NCBI RefSeq assembly: GCF_900107645.1
Contig: NZ_FNQN01000007.1
Location: forward strand, 192,898-256,897
Length of the DNA stretch: 64,000 bases
From: Desulfuromusa kysingii
Lineage (GTDB): Bacteria > Desulfobacterota > Desulfuromonadia > Desulfuromonadales > Geopsychrobacteraceae
Reading direction: 5' to 3'
Shown: piece by piece, positions 52,296 through 60,844 of the stretch
Layout: the number at the start of each line of letters is the position of its first letter
How positions within the stretch are numbered: the stretch's first letter is position 1
The notes under the pieces: generated by a model
What the model saw: only the letters and a program-made list of their open reading frames with translations
Database searches by the model: none
Told to the model about the DNA's origin: nothing
Translations under genes and position numbers: made by a program

Positions 52296-52889
52296 ATGAA
52301 AAACTGTCTTTATGTTTTCGTTTTTGTGCTCATCTTAAACATGATGGGCTGCTCTACAAGTCGCATCGTTCTTCTTGATTCAGGTAAATCGACAAATGCC
52401 ATTATCGTGAAAACGGATCAAGGTGAATTAACCCTGAATGAACCCAACACCTTCACTGAACTAGCATCAGCTAGAGCAATCCCGACAAAACCGAAAACCA
52501 TCAGTCCAGAAATGATGGAAGAAGAGTATGGAGCTCTAATCAATTCGACACCGAAGCCCCCCATTAAGTTTCTTTTGTATTTTGAAACTGACAAAACCAT
52601 CTTAACAACACAATCGAAACAGCTTTTAACAGAGATTAAAGCAGCGGTCAAAGAACGGATTCCCTGCGAAGTTAACGTTATTGGCCATTCAGACCGAATG
52701 GGGTCGAAAGAGTATAATGTTGACTTGTCATTACAACGAGCCCGTTTTATTAATGCTTGGCTGGTTGAGCAAAAGCTGGGTATTGCCAATATCATTGTTG
52801 AATCTTACGGTGAAGAAGCCCCCCTTATCCCAACGGCAGATGGTATCCCTGAACCCAAGAATCGCAGGGTAGAGATATTGATTCGTTAA
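52296..52889 (+). CDS. OmpA-family lipoprotein
   Basis: 197 residues from the ATG at 52296 (TGAGGGG at 52285-52291). Lipoprotein signal ending LNMMGC at about residue 18. C-terminal OmpA domain about 88-197, with NVIGHSDRMGSKEYNVDLSLQRA-type peptidoglycan-binding pattern (visible as VIGHSDRMGSKEYN) and ends PEPKNRRVEILIR. It anchors the envelope to peptidoglycan. It starts 8 bases after FecR stop; the next gene starts immediately after its stop. Confidence 0.87.
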   Translation: MKNCLYVFVFVLILNMMGCSTSRIVLLDSGKSTNAIIVKTDQGELTLNEPNTFTELASARAIPTKPKTISPEMMEEEYGALINSTPKPPIKFLLYFETDKTILTTQSKQLLTEIKAAVKERIPCEVNVIGHSDRMGSKEYNVDLSLQRARFINAWLVEQKLGIANIIVESYGEEAPLIPTADGIPEPKNRRVEILIR

Positions 52890-54854
52890 ATGAAAAAACT
52901 GTCTAAGTTTTCAATTCTGTTTCTGTTTGTCTTAGGTTTCCACCTGCTCATTTATATCAGTGGAGCCATCCCCTTTTTTGATTACCGTGTCTTTGATTTT
53001 ATGACCAGCCACTCCCCCCCCCCGCTCACCCCCAGCTCAGGCTCAACTGTCATTGTAGAAATAGATGAAGAAAGCTTGCAACTGCTTGGCCAGTGGCCCT
53101 GGCCAAGATTGATTCTGGCAAAAACACTGCAAGAGATACTGAGACAACAACCAGCCGCCGTGGGCTTAGATATTTTCTTTCCAGAGCCAGATCGCACATC
53201 GCCTTCGCAAATTATCTCATTCTACAAGCAACTGCTGGGACTGAATGTTCAGTTGCAGGGATTTCCCGCTGAGTTGGCAGATCATGACCGAATACTGGCT
53301 GAAATTTTACAGAGTGGGCCAACAGTTTTGCCACTTTTCGCGTCACAAGAAAGCAGCGCATCCAAAGAGTGTCAAAGTTTTCCAGCACAAAAGATATCTC
53401 TGCCCACTGACATTTCAATTCCTGAAAGTCGTTCATTGCTATGTAATACCCCCATCCTGCAACAAGCGGCACAAGGGGTAGGCTACATCAATGCCTCTGT
53501 CGATAGTGATGGGGTCTTCAGGCGTCAACCACTCATTATCCGCTATAAAGAGCAGATAATCCCGAGCCTAGCACTGGCAATGCTCTCTCAGGTCGATCCG
53601 CAGATAAAACTGAAGCATTCCACCAACTGGTGGGCTCCGCTAAAGCTGTCTTTTACCGACAAAACCATTACGATGAATCGACGCGGAGAAGTATTGAATC
53701 TCCTTTATCCCAAGGAATCATTTGTTCGCATCCCGGTTTCACAAGTCCTTTCCGGTCGCGCTCCAGCCGCACTATTCACCGGAAAATTAGTCCTGATTGG
53801 CGCTTCTGCAGCGGGCTTATATGATCAATTTGTCACTTCATCCGGAGACATTATTCCAGGAGTTTTTGTGCATGCAGCGCTGCTGGAGAATATTATTAAT
53901 GGCCAAGGGCTTTACCAACCGGACTATGCAAAAAATATTGCTTTTTTATTGTCGTTTTTACTTTCTCTGTTGGTTGTCTATTTAGTTTTTGAACGTAGAT
54001 ACCTTGCCGCATGGGTTGTTTTCCTTGGCGTAACACTCATAGCCATAGTCGTCACCTGGATAGCTCTTCGTCGCGGAATCTATATTTCACCGGGATTCTT
54101 TTTGACCCCGTTTTTGTTCATGTTTTTTATCTTTTCCTTGTTTTTTGCCATATTGCACTATATTGAACGCAAACGTTTTCTTGAAGATCTTGGCGAGGCC
54201 CACTCAGCCACAATCGATAGCATGACAATGGTCGCTGAAAGCCGTGACGTTGAGACAGGACTGCACATAATTCGTACAAAGGAATACGTCAAACTGCTCG
54301 CCACTTACCTGAAAAATCATCGTCACTTCAACCAAAAAGATCTAACGCCTCATATTATTGAGTTGCTATACCGGGCTGCGCCTCTACACGATATAGGGAA
54401 GGTGGGAATTCCAGACGCAATTCTAAAAAAACCAGGTCGTCTCAACGCTAATGAAATTACCATTATGCAGAGTCATGTCGAAATTGGCCGAACCATTATT
54501 GATAACGCTATCAATAACTACAATAAAACCAATGAGTTTCTTACCATCGCCTCCAATATTACCTACAGTCACCATGAAAAATGGGATGGTAGCGGCTATC
54601 CCCTTGGCTTGAATGGAAAAAATATTCCACTTGAGGGCAGGATGATGGCTCTGGCTGATGTTTATGACGCGCTGATCAGCCGCAGATGTTACAAAGATCC
54701 GATCTCTTTTGATGAGGCTGAAAAAATGATCATTGCCCAAAGCAATAAACACTTCGACCCAATGATGATTGCTGCTTTCATTGATCTAAAAAATGAATTT
54801 CGTCAAATTGCTGAAACATACGTTGAAACAGAGAATTTAAGTAGCTGCAGTTGA
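52890..54854 (+). CDS. CHASE2-domain membrane protein with HD-GYP phosphodiesterase
   Basis: 654 residues. One N-terminal helix (about 8-28), periplasmic CHASE2 domain (about 30-335; FDYRVFDFM, VIVEIDEESLQLLGQWPWPR, AAVGLDIFFPEPD), three helices (about 345-430), then an HD-GYP domain: HDIGKVGIPDAIL (about 500), HHEKWDGSGYP (about 561) and DVYDALISRRCYKDPI (about 596). All HD-GYP ligands are present, so c-di-GMP hydrolysis is likely. The periplasmic FecR and OmpA proteins encoded just upstream could feed the CHASE2 sensor. Directly abuts the OmpA gene. Confidence 0.9.
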   Translation: MKKLSKFSILFLFVLGFHLLIYISGAIPFFDYRVFDFMTSHSPPPLTPSSGSTVIVEIDEESLQLLGQWPWPRLILAKTLQEILRQQPAAVGLDIFFPEPDRTSPSQIISFYKQLLGLNVQLQGFPAELADHDRILAEILQSGPTVLPLFASQESSASKECQSFPAQKISLPTDISIPESRSLLCNTPILQQAAQGVGYINASVDSDGVFRRQPLIIRYKEQIIPSLALAMLSQVDPQIKLKHSTNWWAPLKLSFTDKTITMNRRGEVLNLLYPKESFVRIPVSQVLSGRAPAALFTGKLVLIGASAAGLYDQFVTSSGDIIPGVFVHAALLENIINGQGLYQPDYAKNIAFLLSFLLSLLVVYLVFERRYLAAWVVFLGVTLIAIVVTWIALRRGIYISPGFFLTPFLFMFFIFSLFFAILHYIERKRFLEDLGEAHSATIDSMTMVAESRDVETGLHIIRTKEYVKLLATYLKNHRHFNQKDLTPHIIELLYRAAPLHDIGKVGIPDAILKKPGRLNANEITIMQSHVEIGRTIIDNAINNYNKTNEFLTIASNITYSHHEKWDGSGYPLGLNGKNIPLEGRMMALADVYDALISRRCYKDPISFDEAEKMIIAQSNKHFDPMMIAAFIDLKNEFRQIAETYVETENLSSCS

Positions 54855-54867
54855 AAAAATCAGATCT

Positions 54868-55467
54868 TTACGAGGAAAAACTCCCCATGATCAGTCGCTG
54901 AAAGGCTGTATAATCCTGAAATCCGACAAGCATACGGTTGGCATAAATATGCGTAGGGACAGAATTGACCCCAAACGCTTTGGCGCGGTTCCAATCGGCA
55001 TCCACAACCGCCGAAAAACTGCCACTCTCTAAGATGTGCATAGCGTCATCCACTGAGAGACTTAAGGTTTTACAGATAGCCATCAACTCATCGATGTTTG
55101 CAATATTGCGCCCTTCAGCAAAGTAAGCAAGATAGACAGTCTCACGAAAAGCATCTCCAACCCCCTGAACTTCTGCCCACTTACCGAGCTCTTGTGCACG
55201 TCGACTATTGTAAGTATGGGTTCGAGAAGTAAAAGGTAATCCCATCCCTTCAGCACGTTGTTTCAAATCGGCCATCACTTTGGGAACATCCATGCGTCCA
55301 GCAAAAAGATCCGTCAACTTTCTTCCTCCTAGAGGTGTTTCCGGATGAAGGGGAAAGACAGTCCAGCGTAGTTGTAGATCAAAATCCTGGGCTAATTGTT
55401 CAATGCGCACGGCACCGAAATAACACCAAGGTCAGACATAATCATAATAAATTTCCAGAGTGTTCAT
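54868..55467 (-). CDS. FrnE/DsbA-like selenoprotein (UPWC active site)
   Basis: 199 residues if TGA at 55434-55432 is read as selenocysteine (codon 12). The N-terminus then becomes MNTLEIYYDYV-U-PWCYFGAV, an exact match in shape to the CPWC active site of FrnE/DsbA-like oxidoreductases (family usually FDFVCPWCYIG). Without recoding, the earliest start would remove the active site. Thereafter FPLHPETPLGGRKL and GVNSVPTHIYANRMLVG (cis-Pro loop VPT) are typical. A SECIS-like hairpin follows the UGA. No signal peptide, so cytoplasmic. Start codon ATG at 55467 has no strong ribosome-binding site. Confidence 0.85.
55399..55419 (-). promoter_or_regulatory. Bacterial SECIS-like hairpin of the FrnE-like selenoprotein
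   Basis: On the minus strand TTCGGTGC-CGTGC-GCATTGAA: eight pairs including two G-T, loop CGUGC with a G and U as in bacterial SECIS elements. The stem starts 12 bases and the loop 20 bases after the UGA, matching normal distances. Less canonical than the rhodanese hairpin. Confidence 0.65.
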
Positions 55468-55551
55468 ATTTTCAGATTAACAGAAGTGAGCAGATCAGAT
55501 CAATTCATGAACACGTTCACCGTATATAACTCAATTGGTCATCATTATGGC

Positions 55552-55579
55552 TTGACTACGGATTTTTAAGTGATAGACT
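55552..55579 (+). promoter_or_regulatory. Sigma-70 promoter of the vWA-OmpA gene
   Basis: TTGACT (55552-55557) and TAGACT (55574-55579) with 16 bases between, about 56 bases before the start codon. Confidence 0.55.
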
Positions 55580-55635
55580 GTTAGGGTTCTCATTAAGGAG
55601 ACAACAACACTCAAGAACAAAGAGAGGATTTTTTC

Positions 55636-56925
55636 ATGAAACACGGTCAACACATTTTAATTTCGCTCGCTCTCGTCGCATTGCTTGCCAGCTGTGCACC
55701 CAAAATGCAACCCCCTTTGCAATCGCTTGACACAAGCAGTTCGTCATCCGCAGGAGATAAATACGCTCCTAAAGTCGACAATTTTCAAATCATACTCGAT
55801 TCTTCTTTGAGTATGGACGAAAATGGCCAGAATGACTTTCTTGTGGCTCGCGACCTGGTTAAACGGATTAACCAAGGAATCCCTGCTGACTTAAACTACA
55901 ACAGTGGGTTGCGGAGTCTGGGACACAGCAGCTATCGGTCAAAAAGTGCGACTGATCTGCTCTATGGCATGAGTGCTTATAATAAAGCCAGCTTCCATGA
56001 TGGCTTAAGTAAAATCAAGTATGTCGGTGGTGAAACTCCTATGGCGGCAGCCCTGCAAGCCGCAGGGAATGACCTGAAATCAGCATCAGGGCCAGCGGCT
56101 TTGATCGTCGTCAGTGACGGTCTGGATATGGACGATGCACCAGCAGCAGCAAAAGAACTTAAAGGTATGCTGGGCAAAAACCTTTGCATCTATACCATCG
56201 CCATTGGCAATGAAAGAAATGGTTCCGGGCAAGATGTGATGAACGAGATTGCTGAGGCTGGTCAGTGTGGCTTTGCTACCACCGATAATATGTTGGCAGA
56301 CGACGCCAGCATGGCAAACTTCATCAATCAGGTTTTCCTCACTAAAGCAGCCCCGAAACCTGCTCCTAAACCAGCCCCGAAACCGGTTGTCATCCCACCA
56401 AAGGACAGTGATGGTGACGGTGTCATCGATGCGCAGGACAAATGCCCCAATACTCCTAAAGGTGCTCCAGTAGACAAAGTTGGCTGTCCTCTCGACAGCG
56501 ACGGTGACGGCGTCTTTGATTACATGGATAAGTGCCCAGGGACTCCACAGGGCGTCTCGGTTGATGCAACTGGTTGCCCGACCAAGCTGACCTTAAAAAT
56601 TAACTTTGGTCACGATAGTAATACAGTTTCGGATCAATACCTTGGAGAAATTGCCAGAGCAGCACAATGCATCAACGACTACCCTGGTAATCAAGTTGTG
56701 ATTTTGGGACACACAGACAGTCAAGGTCCAGCAGAATACAACCAAAAGCTCTCTGAACGTCGTGCCGCAGCGGTTGTGAAGGCTTTGGTCGACAAGTTTG
56801 ATATCTCGGCTTCAAGGCTTCAGGTCCAAGGCTTTGGTGAAACCCAGCCGATAGCTGACAACGCAACAAGCGAAGGTCGTTCAATGAATCGCCGGGTTGA
56901 AGTTGCTTGTGGTGCAACAGAATAA
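55636..56925 (+). CDS. Lipoprotein with vWA, thrombospondin-3 and OmpA domains
   Basis: 429 residues. Lipoprotein signal, lipobox LLASC (Cys20). A vWA-type domain about 48-240 with an intact MIDAS: D55-SSLS, GGETPMAAAL and VVSDGLD. A Pro/Lys repeat linker (KPAPKPAPKP, about 245-253), two or three calcium-binding TSP3 units (DSDGDGVIDAQDKCPNTP and DSDGDGVFDYMDKCPGTP), then an OmpA domain (about 325-429, GHTDSQGPAEYNQKLSERRA). The combination ties a metal-dependent adhesion module to peptidoglycan through the outer membrane. Start after AGAGAGGA; ends at a strong terminator. Confidence 0.88.
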   Translation: MKHGQHILISLALVALLASCAPKMQPPLQSLDTSSSSSAGDKYAPKVDNFQIILDSSLSMDENGQNDFLVARDLVKRINQGIPADLNYNSGLRSLGHSSYRSKSATDLLYGMSAYNKASFHDGLSKIKYVGGETPMAAALQAAGNDLKSASGPAALIVVSDGLDMDDAPAAAKELKGMLGKNLCIYTIAIGNERNGSGQDVMNEIAEAGQCGFATTDNMLADDASMANFINQVFLTKAAPKPAPKPAPKPVVIPPKDSDGDGVIDAQDKCPNTPKGAPVDKVGCPLDSDGDGVFDYMDKCPGTPQGVSVDATGCPTKLTLKINFGHDSNTVSDQYLGEIARAAQCINDYPGNQVVILGHTDSQGPAEYNQKLSERRAAAVVKALVDKFDISASRLQVQGFGETQPIADNATSEGRSMNRRVEVACGATE

Positions 56926-56952
56926 AATTAAAACGCGAAGTTAAATTCTTAT

Positions 56953-56984
56953 AAAAAATGGGGACCATTTGGTCCCCATTTTTT
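56953..56984 (+). terminator. Intrinsic terminator of the vWA-OmpA gene
   Basis: AAAAAATGGGGACC (56953-56966) and GGTCCCCATTTTTT (56971-56984) form a perfect 14-bp stem with a 4-base loop and T-run, 28 bases past the stop. Confidence 0.92.
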
Positions 56985-57211
56985 ATCCATACAACCCAAA
57001 TACCGGTCTTTTTCTCAAAATAATTTCAACGCAATTAACAGCTACTAGCGACCTCTCAAAGCACCACCATCCATACCAAGGGTTAAAAGTCAGAACCAGA
57101 AGTCCCTGCAAAAATCGTGATTTAAACAAAATAGACCCCTGTCGACTTCAAATAAATGAAAAACATGGTAAAGTTAACCAAAATAGTAATCTATTCGACG
57201 GGAGAATAAAT

Positions 57212-57949
57212 ATGAAACAGTTGCTGATCTTTCTTGTTTTACTGTTATTTGCCTCTACGGTTTACGCTCAAGGTCACACAGTAAGCTACGTTATTAATGG
57301 GGAAGAATTCGAAGGGTACTATATCAGCCCACAAACAAACGCACCGCTGGTTCTTTTAATTCATGACTGGGACGGTTTGACCGACTATGAAATCAAGCGA
57401 TCCCAGATGCTTGCAGAGCAGGGTTATGCTGTTTTTGCTGCGGATATGTTCGGGAAAGGTGTTCGGCCAACCGATACTGCTGACAAAAGAGAACTAACCG
57501 CCGCACTTTATCGTGATAGGACTCGCATGCGAAACCTTCTTGAGGGAAGCTTTGCTGCCGCCAAAGCAGAAGGAGCTGATATCGAAAATGCAATCGCAAT
57601 GGGCTACTGTTTTGGTGGCACTGTCGTTCTTGAATATGCCAGATCGGGCAAAGACCTCAAAGGATTTGTCACTTTCCATGGCGGATTGACAACTCCAGAG
57701 GGACAAGATTATTCACAGACGAAAGGAAAGCTTCTTATTCTGCATGGCTCAGCAGACACCTCGGTAACAATGCGTGACTTTGCGAATCTTACAGAAGAAT
57801 TGGAGCAATCTCAAATAGCTCACGAGATGATCACCTATAGTGGCGCACCTCATGCTTTCAGTGTTTTTGGTTCTGATCGATACCGTAAAGATGCTGATGT
57901 GAAATCATGGCAACGCTTTCTGGGGTATCTGGAAGAAACGCTTCAATAA
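57212..57949 (+). CDS. Periplasmic dienelactone hydrolase-family protein
   Basis: 245 residues from the ATG at 57212, preceded by GGGAG at 57200-57204; an upstream in-frame extension would run back through the preceding terminator and is rejected. Signal peptide about 1-19 (ending VYAQ). Alpha/beta hydrolase core with nucleophile motif AMGYCFGGTVVLEYA (Cys in place of Ser, as in dienelactone hydrolases), Asp in LHGSADTSV and His in GAPHAFSV. Periplasmic location is unusual for enzymes of aromatic breakdown, but such exported DLH-like proteins are common. Overlaps the convergent glucokinase gene by 7 bases. Confidence 0.87.
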   Translation: MKQLLIFLVLLLFASTVYAQGHTVSYVINGEEFEGYYISPQTNAPLVLLIHDWDGLTDYEIKRSQMLAEQGYAVFAADMFGKGVRPTDTADKRELTAALYRDRTRMRNLLEGSFAAAKAEGADIENAIAMGYCFGGTVVLEYARSGKDLKGFVTFHGGLTTPEGQDYSQTKGKLLILHGSADTSVTMRDFANLTEELEQSQIAHEMITYSGAPHAFSVFGSDRYRKDADVKSWQRFLGYLEETLQ

Positions 57950-58701
57950 AAATCACCCTCTGCGGTGCAATTCAATGCGGCATAACATGCAGCGCCGACC
58001 GCTCCAGCATAGTTTTGCAATTGAGCGGGCAACAGTCGTGCATTGGTACGTAAAAAAGGGAAAAATTGCTGACTGTTGCTACTCACACCACCACCGATGA
58101 GGATCAACTCTGGAGAGAGCAACCTCTCCACAATAGGCATAAACTCATTCAAACGCATGGCCCAGTCCTGCCAACTTAACTGGTGTCTTGTCCGTACTGC
58201 GGCCGATGCATAATTTTCAGCGGTAGAACCGTGGAGCGGTAAAGCACCTAATTCCAAGTTGGGAAACAGCACACCGTGCGAAAATAGCGCTGAGCCAATT
58301 CCGGTACCCAGGGTTAAAATCAGAACGGTTCCATCGCTTCCACGACCGGCTCCAAACCTCATCTCAGCCAGACCAGCAGCGTCCGCATCGTTAACCACGG
58401 CGCAAGGGCAGCCGGTGTTATCCTGTAACAATTGTTGTACATTGGTCCCAATCCAGCTGATATCAATATTGGCAGCCGTTTGTGCGATCCCTTTTTGCAC
58501 CACCGCTGGAAAGCCACAACCAATCACGCCAGTCCAATGACATTTTTGGGCCAACCGAGCCACCGCTTCGGCAACCGCCTCAGGAATCGCAGGTTGAGGG
58601 GTCTCGAGTTCCAGCCACTCGGACGAGTGGCGTCCAGTCTCAGAATCCACAATCGCCCCTTTGATAGAACTGCCCCCAATATCTATGCCGAGAATATTCA
58701 T
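57943..58701 (-). CDS. Polyphosphate glucokinase-like ROK-family kinase
   Basis: 252 residues. LGIDIGGSSIKGAIVD (about 3-18) is the ATP/polyphosphate-binding start; VVNDADAAGLAEMRFGAGRG (about 100-119), LTLGTGIGSALF (about 130) and LILIGGGVSSNSQQF (about 205) are conserved. The AEMRFGAG and TLGTGIG patterns resemble PPGK (glucose phosphorylation by polyphosphate). ATP use cannot be excluded. Convergent with the hydrolase. Confidence 0.82.
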   Translation of the reverse strand: MNILGIDIGGSSIKGAIVDSETGRHSSEWLELETPQPAIPEAVAEAVARLAQKCHWTGVIGCGFPAVVQKGIAQTAANIDISWIGTNVQQLLQDNTGCPCAVVNDADAAGLAEMRFGAGRGSDGTVLILTLGTGIGSALFSHGVLFPNLELGALPLHGSTAENYASAAVRTRHQLSWQDWAMRLNEFMPIVERLLSPELILIGGGVSSNSQQFFPFLRTNARLLPAQLQNYAGAVGAACYAALNCTAEGDFY

Positions 58702-58802
58702 TCTACAGACAAACCTCCGATCACATACAGATATGTTTTATCATTTCTGACAGCTGTGGTATCTTTTACAGACCTAACTATCACCAAGAGAAGCATAACA
58801 GA

Positions 58803-59294
58803 ATGAAACTTTACAACGAACAAAATAAAGGGGTTTTTAACGGTGTCATTCTTGGCTACCTGGTTCTTGTGCTCCACGTCCTATTGATCGTCGGTCTCGG
58901 GATCACTGTTGTTGTCATTAAAGGGATTTACGATTTCCGCTGGCTGATAACTCTGCTCGGAATCGGTCTGATTGGGGCATCAGGTTACTATTTTTATCAC
59001 TATTTTAAAGCCCACAGGCAAAAGCTTAACGATCTGATGTCTAACCCGGCATTTAGCGACCGGACATTAGAAATCAGCCTCATGGGTGGAATGGCGACCA
59101 TGAAGCTCGGACACAAGGATGATAATTTGCAACTGATTGAGACCACCAATTCCCCTGAAATAAAACAACTGGAAGCGGCAGATTCGACCCAAATTCAGGA
59201 ATTAACGAAACTCAACCAGATGCTCAATGACGAATTGATCACTCGTGAAGAATTTTTACGCCTGAAGCAGCAGATCATCGGAGTTTCACAATAA
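58803..59294 (+). CDS. Two-helix membrane protein with C-terminal SHOCT domain
   Basis: 163 residues: two transmembrane helices (about 15-42 and 48-67), a soluble stretch, and a C-terminal short helical SHOCT domain (IQELTKLNQMLNDELITREE, then FLRLKQQI). SHOCT is thought to mediate oligomerisation. Function unknown. Precedes the HerA-like gene on the same strand by 34 bases, so perhaps one operon. Confidence 0.7.
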   Translation: MKLYNEQNKGVFNGVILGYLVLVLHVLLIVGLGITVVVIKGIYDFRWLITLLGIGLIGASGYYFYHYFKAHRQKLNDLMSNPAFSDRTLEISLMGGMATMKLGHKDDNLQLIETTNSPEIKQLEAADSTQIQELTKLNQMLNDELITREEFLRLKQQIIGVSQ

Positions 59295-59328
59295 TTATTT
59301 CATCGTCAGTTTCCGTTCGGAGATCAAA

Positions 59329-60822
59329 ATGGCTATCCCTGTTTTAAATCTCGGCGCAAGCCATGGACAATTAATTCAACAATTAGGGCAGATGAGTAAT
59401 CGCCATGGTTTAGTCGCAGGAGCGACAGGCACAGGAAAGACAGTCACCCTACAAGTTCTCGCTGAAGGTTTTTCAAAACTCGGTGTGCCAGTTTTCGCAG
59501 CGGACATCAAAGGGGACCTATCGGGGCTTGCCGCCGCGGGGAAAGCACATCCAAAAATCGATGAAAGGCTGGCACAGATCCCCCTTCCTGATTATCAACC
59601 TCAACCTTGCCCGACCCTGTTTTGGAGCATTGATAACGATCAAGGTCATCCGGTCAGAACAACCATTTCAGAAATGGGACCTCTGCTCCTGGCAAACCTG
59701 TTAGAGCTGAATGAAACCCAAAGCGGTGTTATTTACGCGGCTTTCGAAATTGCCGATGATGAAGGGATGCTGCTACTCGATCTCAAAGATCTGCGCTCCC
59801 TACTTCTCTGGATGGGAGAGAATGCGAAACAGTTGCGCAACGAATATGGCAATATTTCATCTGCGAGTATTGGAGCCATTCAACGTCGCTTGCTCGTCTT
59901 GGAAGAGCAAGGTGCAGATCAGTTTTTCGGAGAGCCTGCTCTCCAGTTGGAAGACCTCATGCACTGTGATTTTTCGGGCCGTGGTGTCATCAGCCTTCTT
60001 GATGCCAGCACCTTGATCCATCGTTCACCTCGTGTCTATGCGGCTTTTCTCCTCTGGCTATTAGCCGAACTGTTTGAGCAACTCCCGGAAGTCGGTGATG
60101 CTGACCGCCCCAAGCTCGTCCTTTTTTTTGATGAGGCACATCTGCTCTTTAACGATGCCCCCAAAAGCCTTTTAAATAAAATTGAGCAAGTCGTCCGTCT
60201 TATTCGTTCTAAAGGGGTCGGTATTTATTTTGTCACCCAAAGCCCATTGGATATTCCTGAAGATATTCTTGGTCAACTGGGGATGAAGATTGAACATGCC
60301 TTACGTGCTTTTACTGCGAAAGATCGCAAAACCGTCAAAGCCGTCGCTGATGCCTTCCGTGCCAACCCCGAATTTGACACCCAAGAAGTAGTCACTCAAC
60401 TAGGCACCGGGGAAGCGTTGGTTTCCATATTAGACCACAAGGGTGCACCGACCCCTGTCGAACGGGTGCTGATTTCTCCACCAGAAAGCCAGATCGGGCC
60501 GATCAGTCAAGCTGAGCGTCAAACCCAGATGCAACGTTCCCCGATCGGCAACCGTTATAGTCAACCCGTTGACCGTGAATCGGCGTATGAATTATTAAAA
60601 AAGAAAGCGGCCGAAACGGCCCAGGAGCAGCAAGCTGAACTCGCCCGGAAAAAAGCGGAAAAAGAACAGTTGAAGGCTGAAAAGTTACCGCGAAAAAACT
60701 CTGGACGCCAACGTCAAAGTGTGGCTGAAGCCATGGTTAAAAGTGCGGCCAGATCCATCGGCAGTCAACTCGGTCGACAAATCATCCGTGGCGTTCTGGG
60801 ATCTTTTTTTGGCAAACGATAA
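59329..60822 (+). CDS. HerA-like P-loop ATPase (YjgR/DUF853 family)
   Basis: 497 residues. Walker A GATGTGKTVTLQVL (about 31-44), Walker B VLFFDEAHLLF (about 265), sensor-like FVTQSPLDIPEDILGQLGMK, and the DUF853 sequence ADIKGDLSGLA. A Lys/Glu/Gln-rich coiled tail (about 420-470) ends in QLGRQIIRGVLGSFFGKR. HerA-FtsK proteins pump DNA; YjgR function is unknown. Start after CGGAG. Confidence 0.87.
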   Translation: MAIPVLNLGASHGQLIQQLGQMSNRHGLVAGATGTGKTVTLQVLAEGFSKLGVPVFAADIKGDLSGLAAAGKAHPKIDERLAQIPLPDYQPQPCPTLFWSIDNDQGHPVRTTISEMGPLLLANLLELNETQSGVIYAAFEIADDEGMLLLDLKDLRSLLLWMGENAKQLRNEYGNISSASIGAIQRRLLVLEEQGADQFFGEPALQLEDLMHCDFSGRGVISLLDASTLIHRSPRVYAAFLLWLLAELFEQLPEVGDADRPKLVLFFDEAHLLFNDAPKSLLNKIEQVVRLIRSKGVGIYFVTQSPLDIPEDILGQLGMKIEHALRAFTAKDRKTVKAVADAFRANPEFDTQEVVTQLGTGEALVSILDHKGAPTPVERVLISPPESQIGPISQAERQTQMQRSPIGNRYSQPVDRESAYELLKKKAAETAQEQQAELARKKAEKEQLKAEKLPRKNSGRQRQSVAEAMVKSAARSIGSQLGRQIIRGVLGSFFGKR

Positions 60823-60844
60823 AAGCGAAAAACGCGTGAGGTGA

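Noticed and set aside
54868-55410. DsbA-family gene starting at the GTG at 55410
   Set aside because: That start removes the whole active site; reading through the in-frame TGA from 55467 restores the family N-terminus.
56969-57211. 81-residue N-terminal extension of the dienelactone hydrolase gene
   Set aside because: It begins within the terminator of the preceding gene and has no ribosome-binding site; the ATG at 57212 has GGGAG and starts a clean signal peptide.
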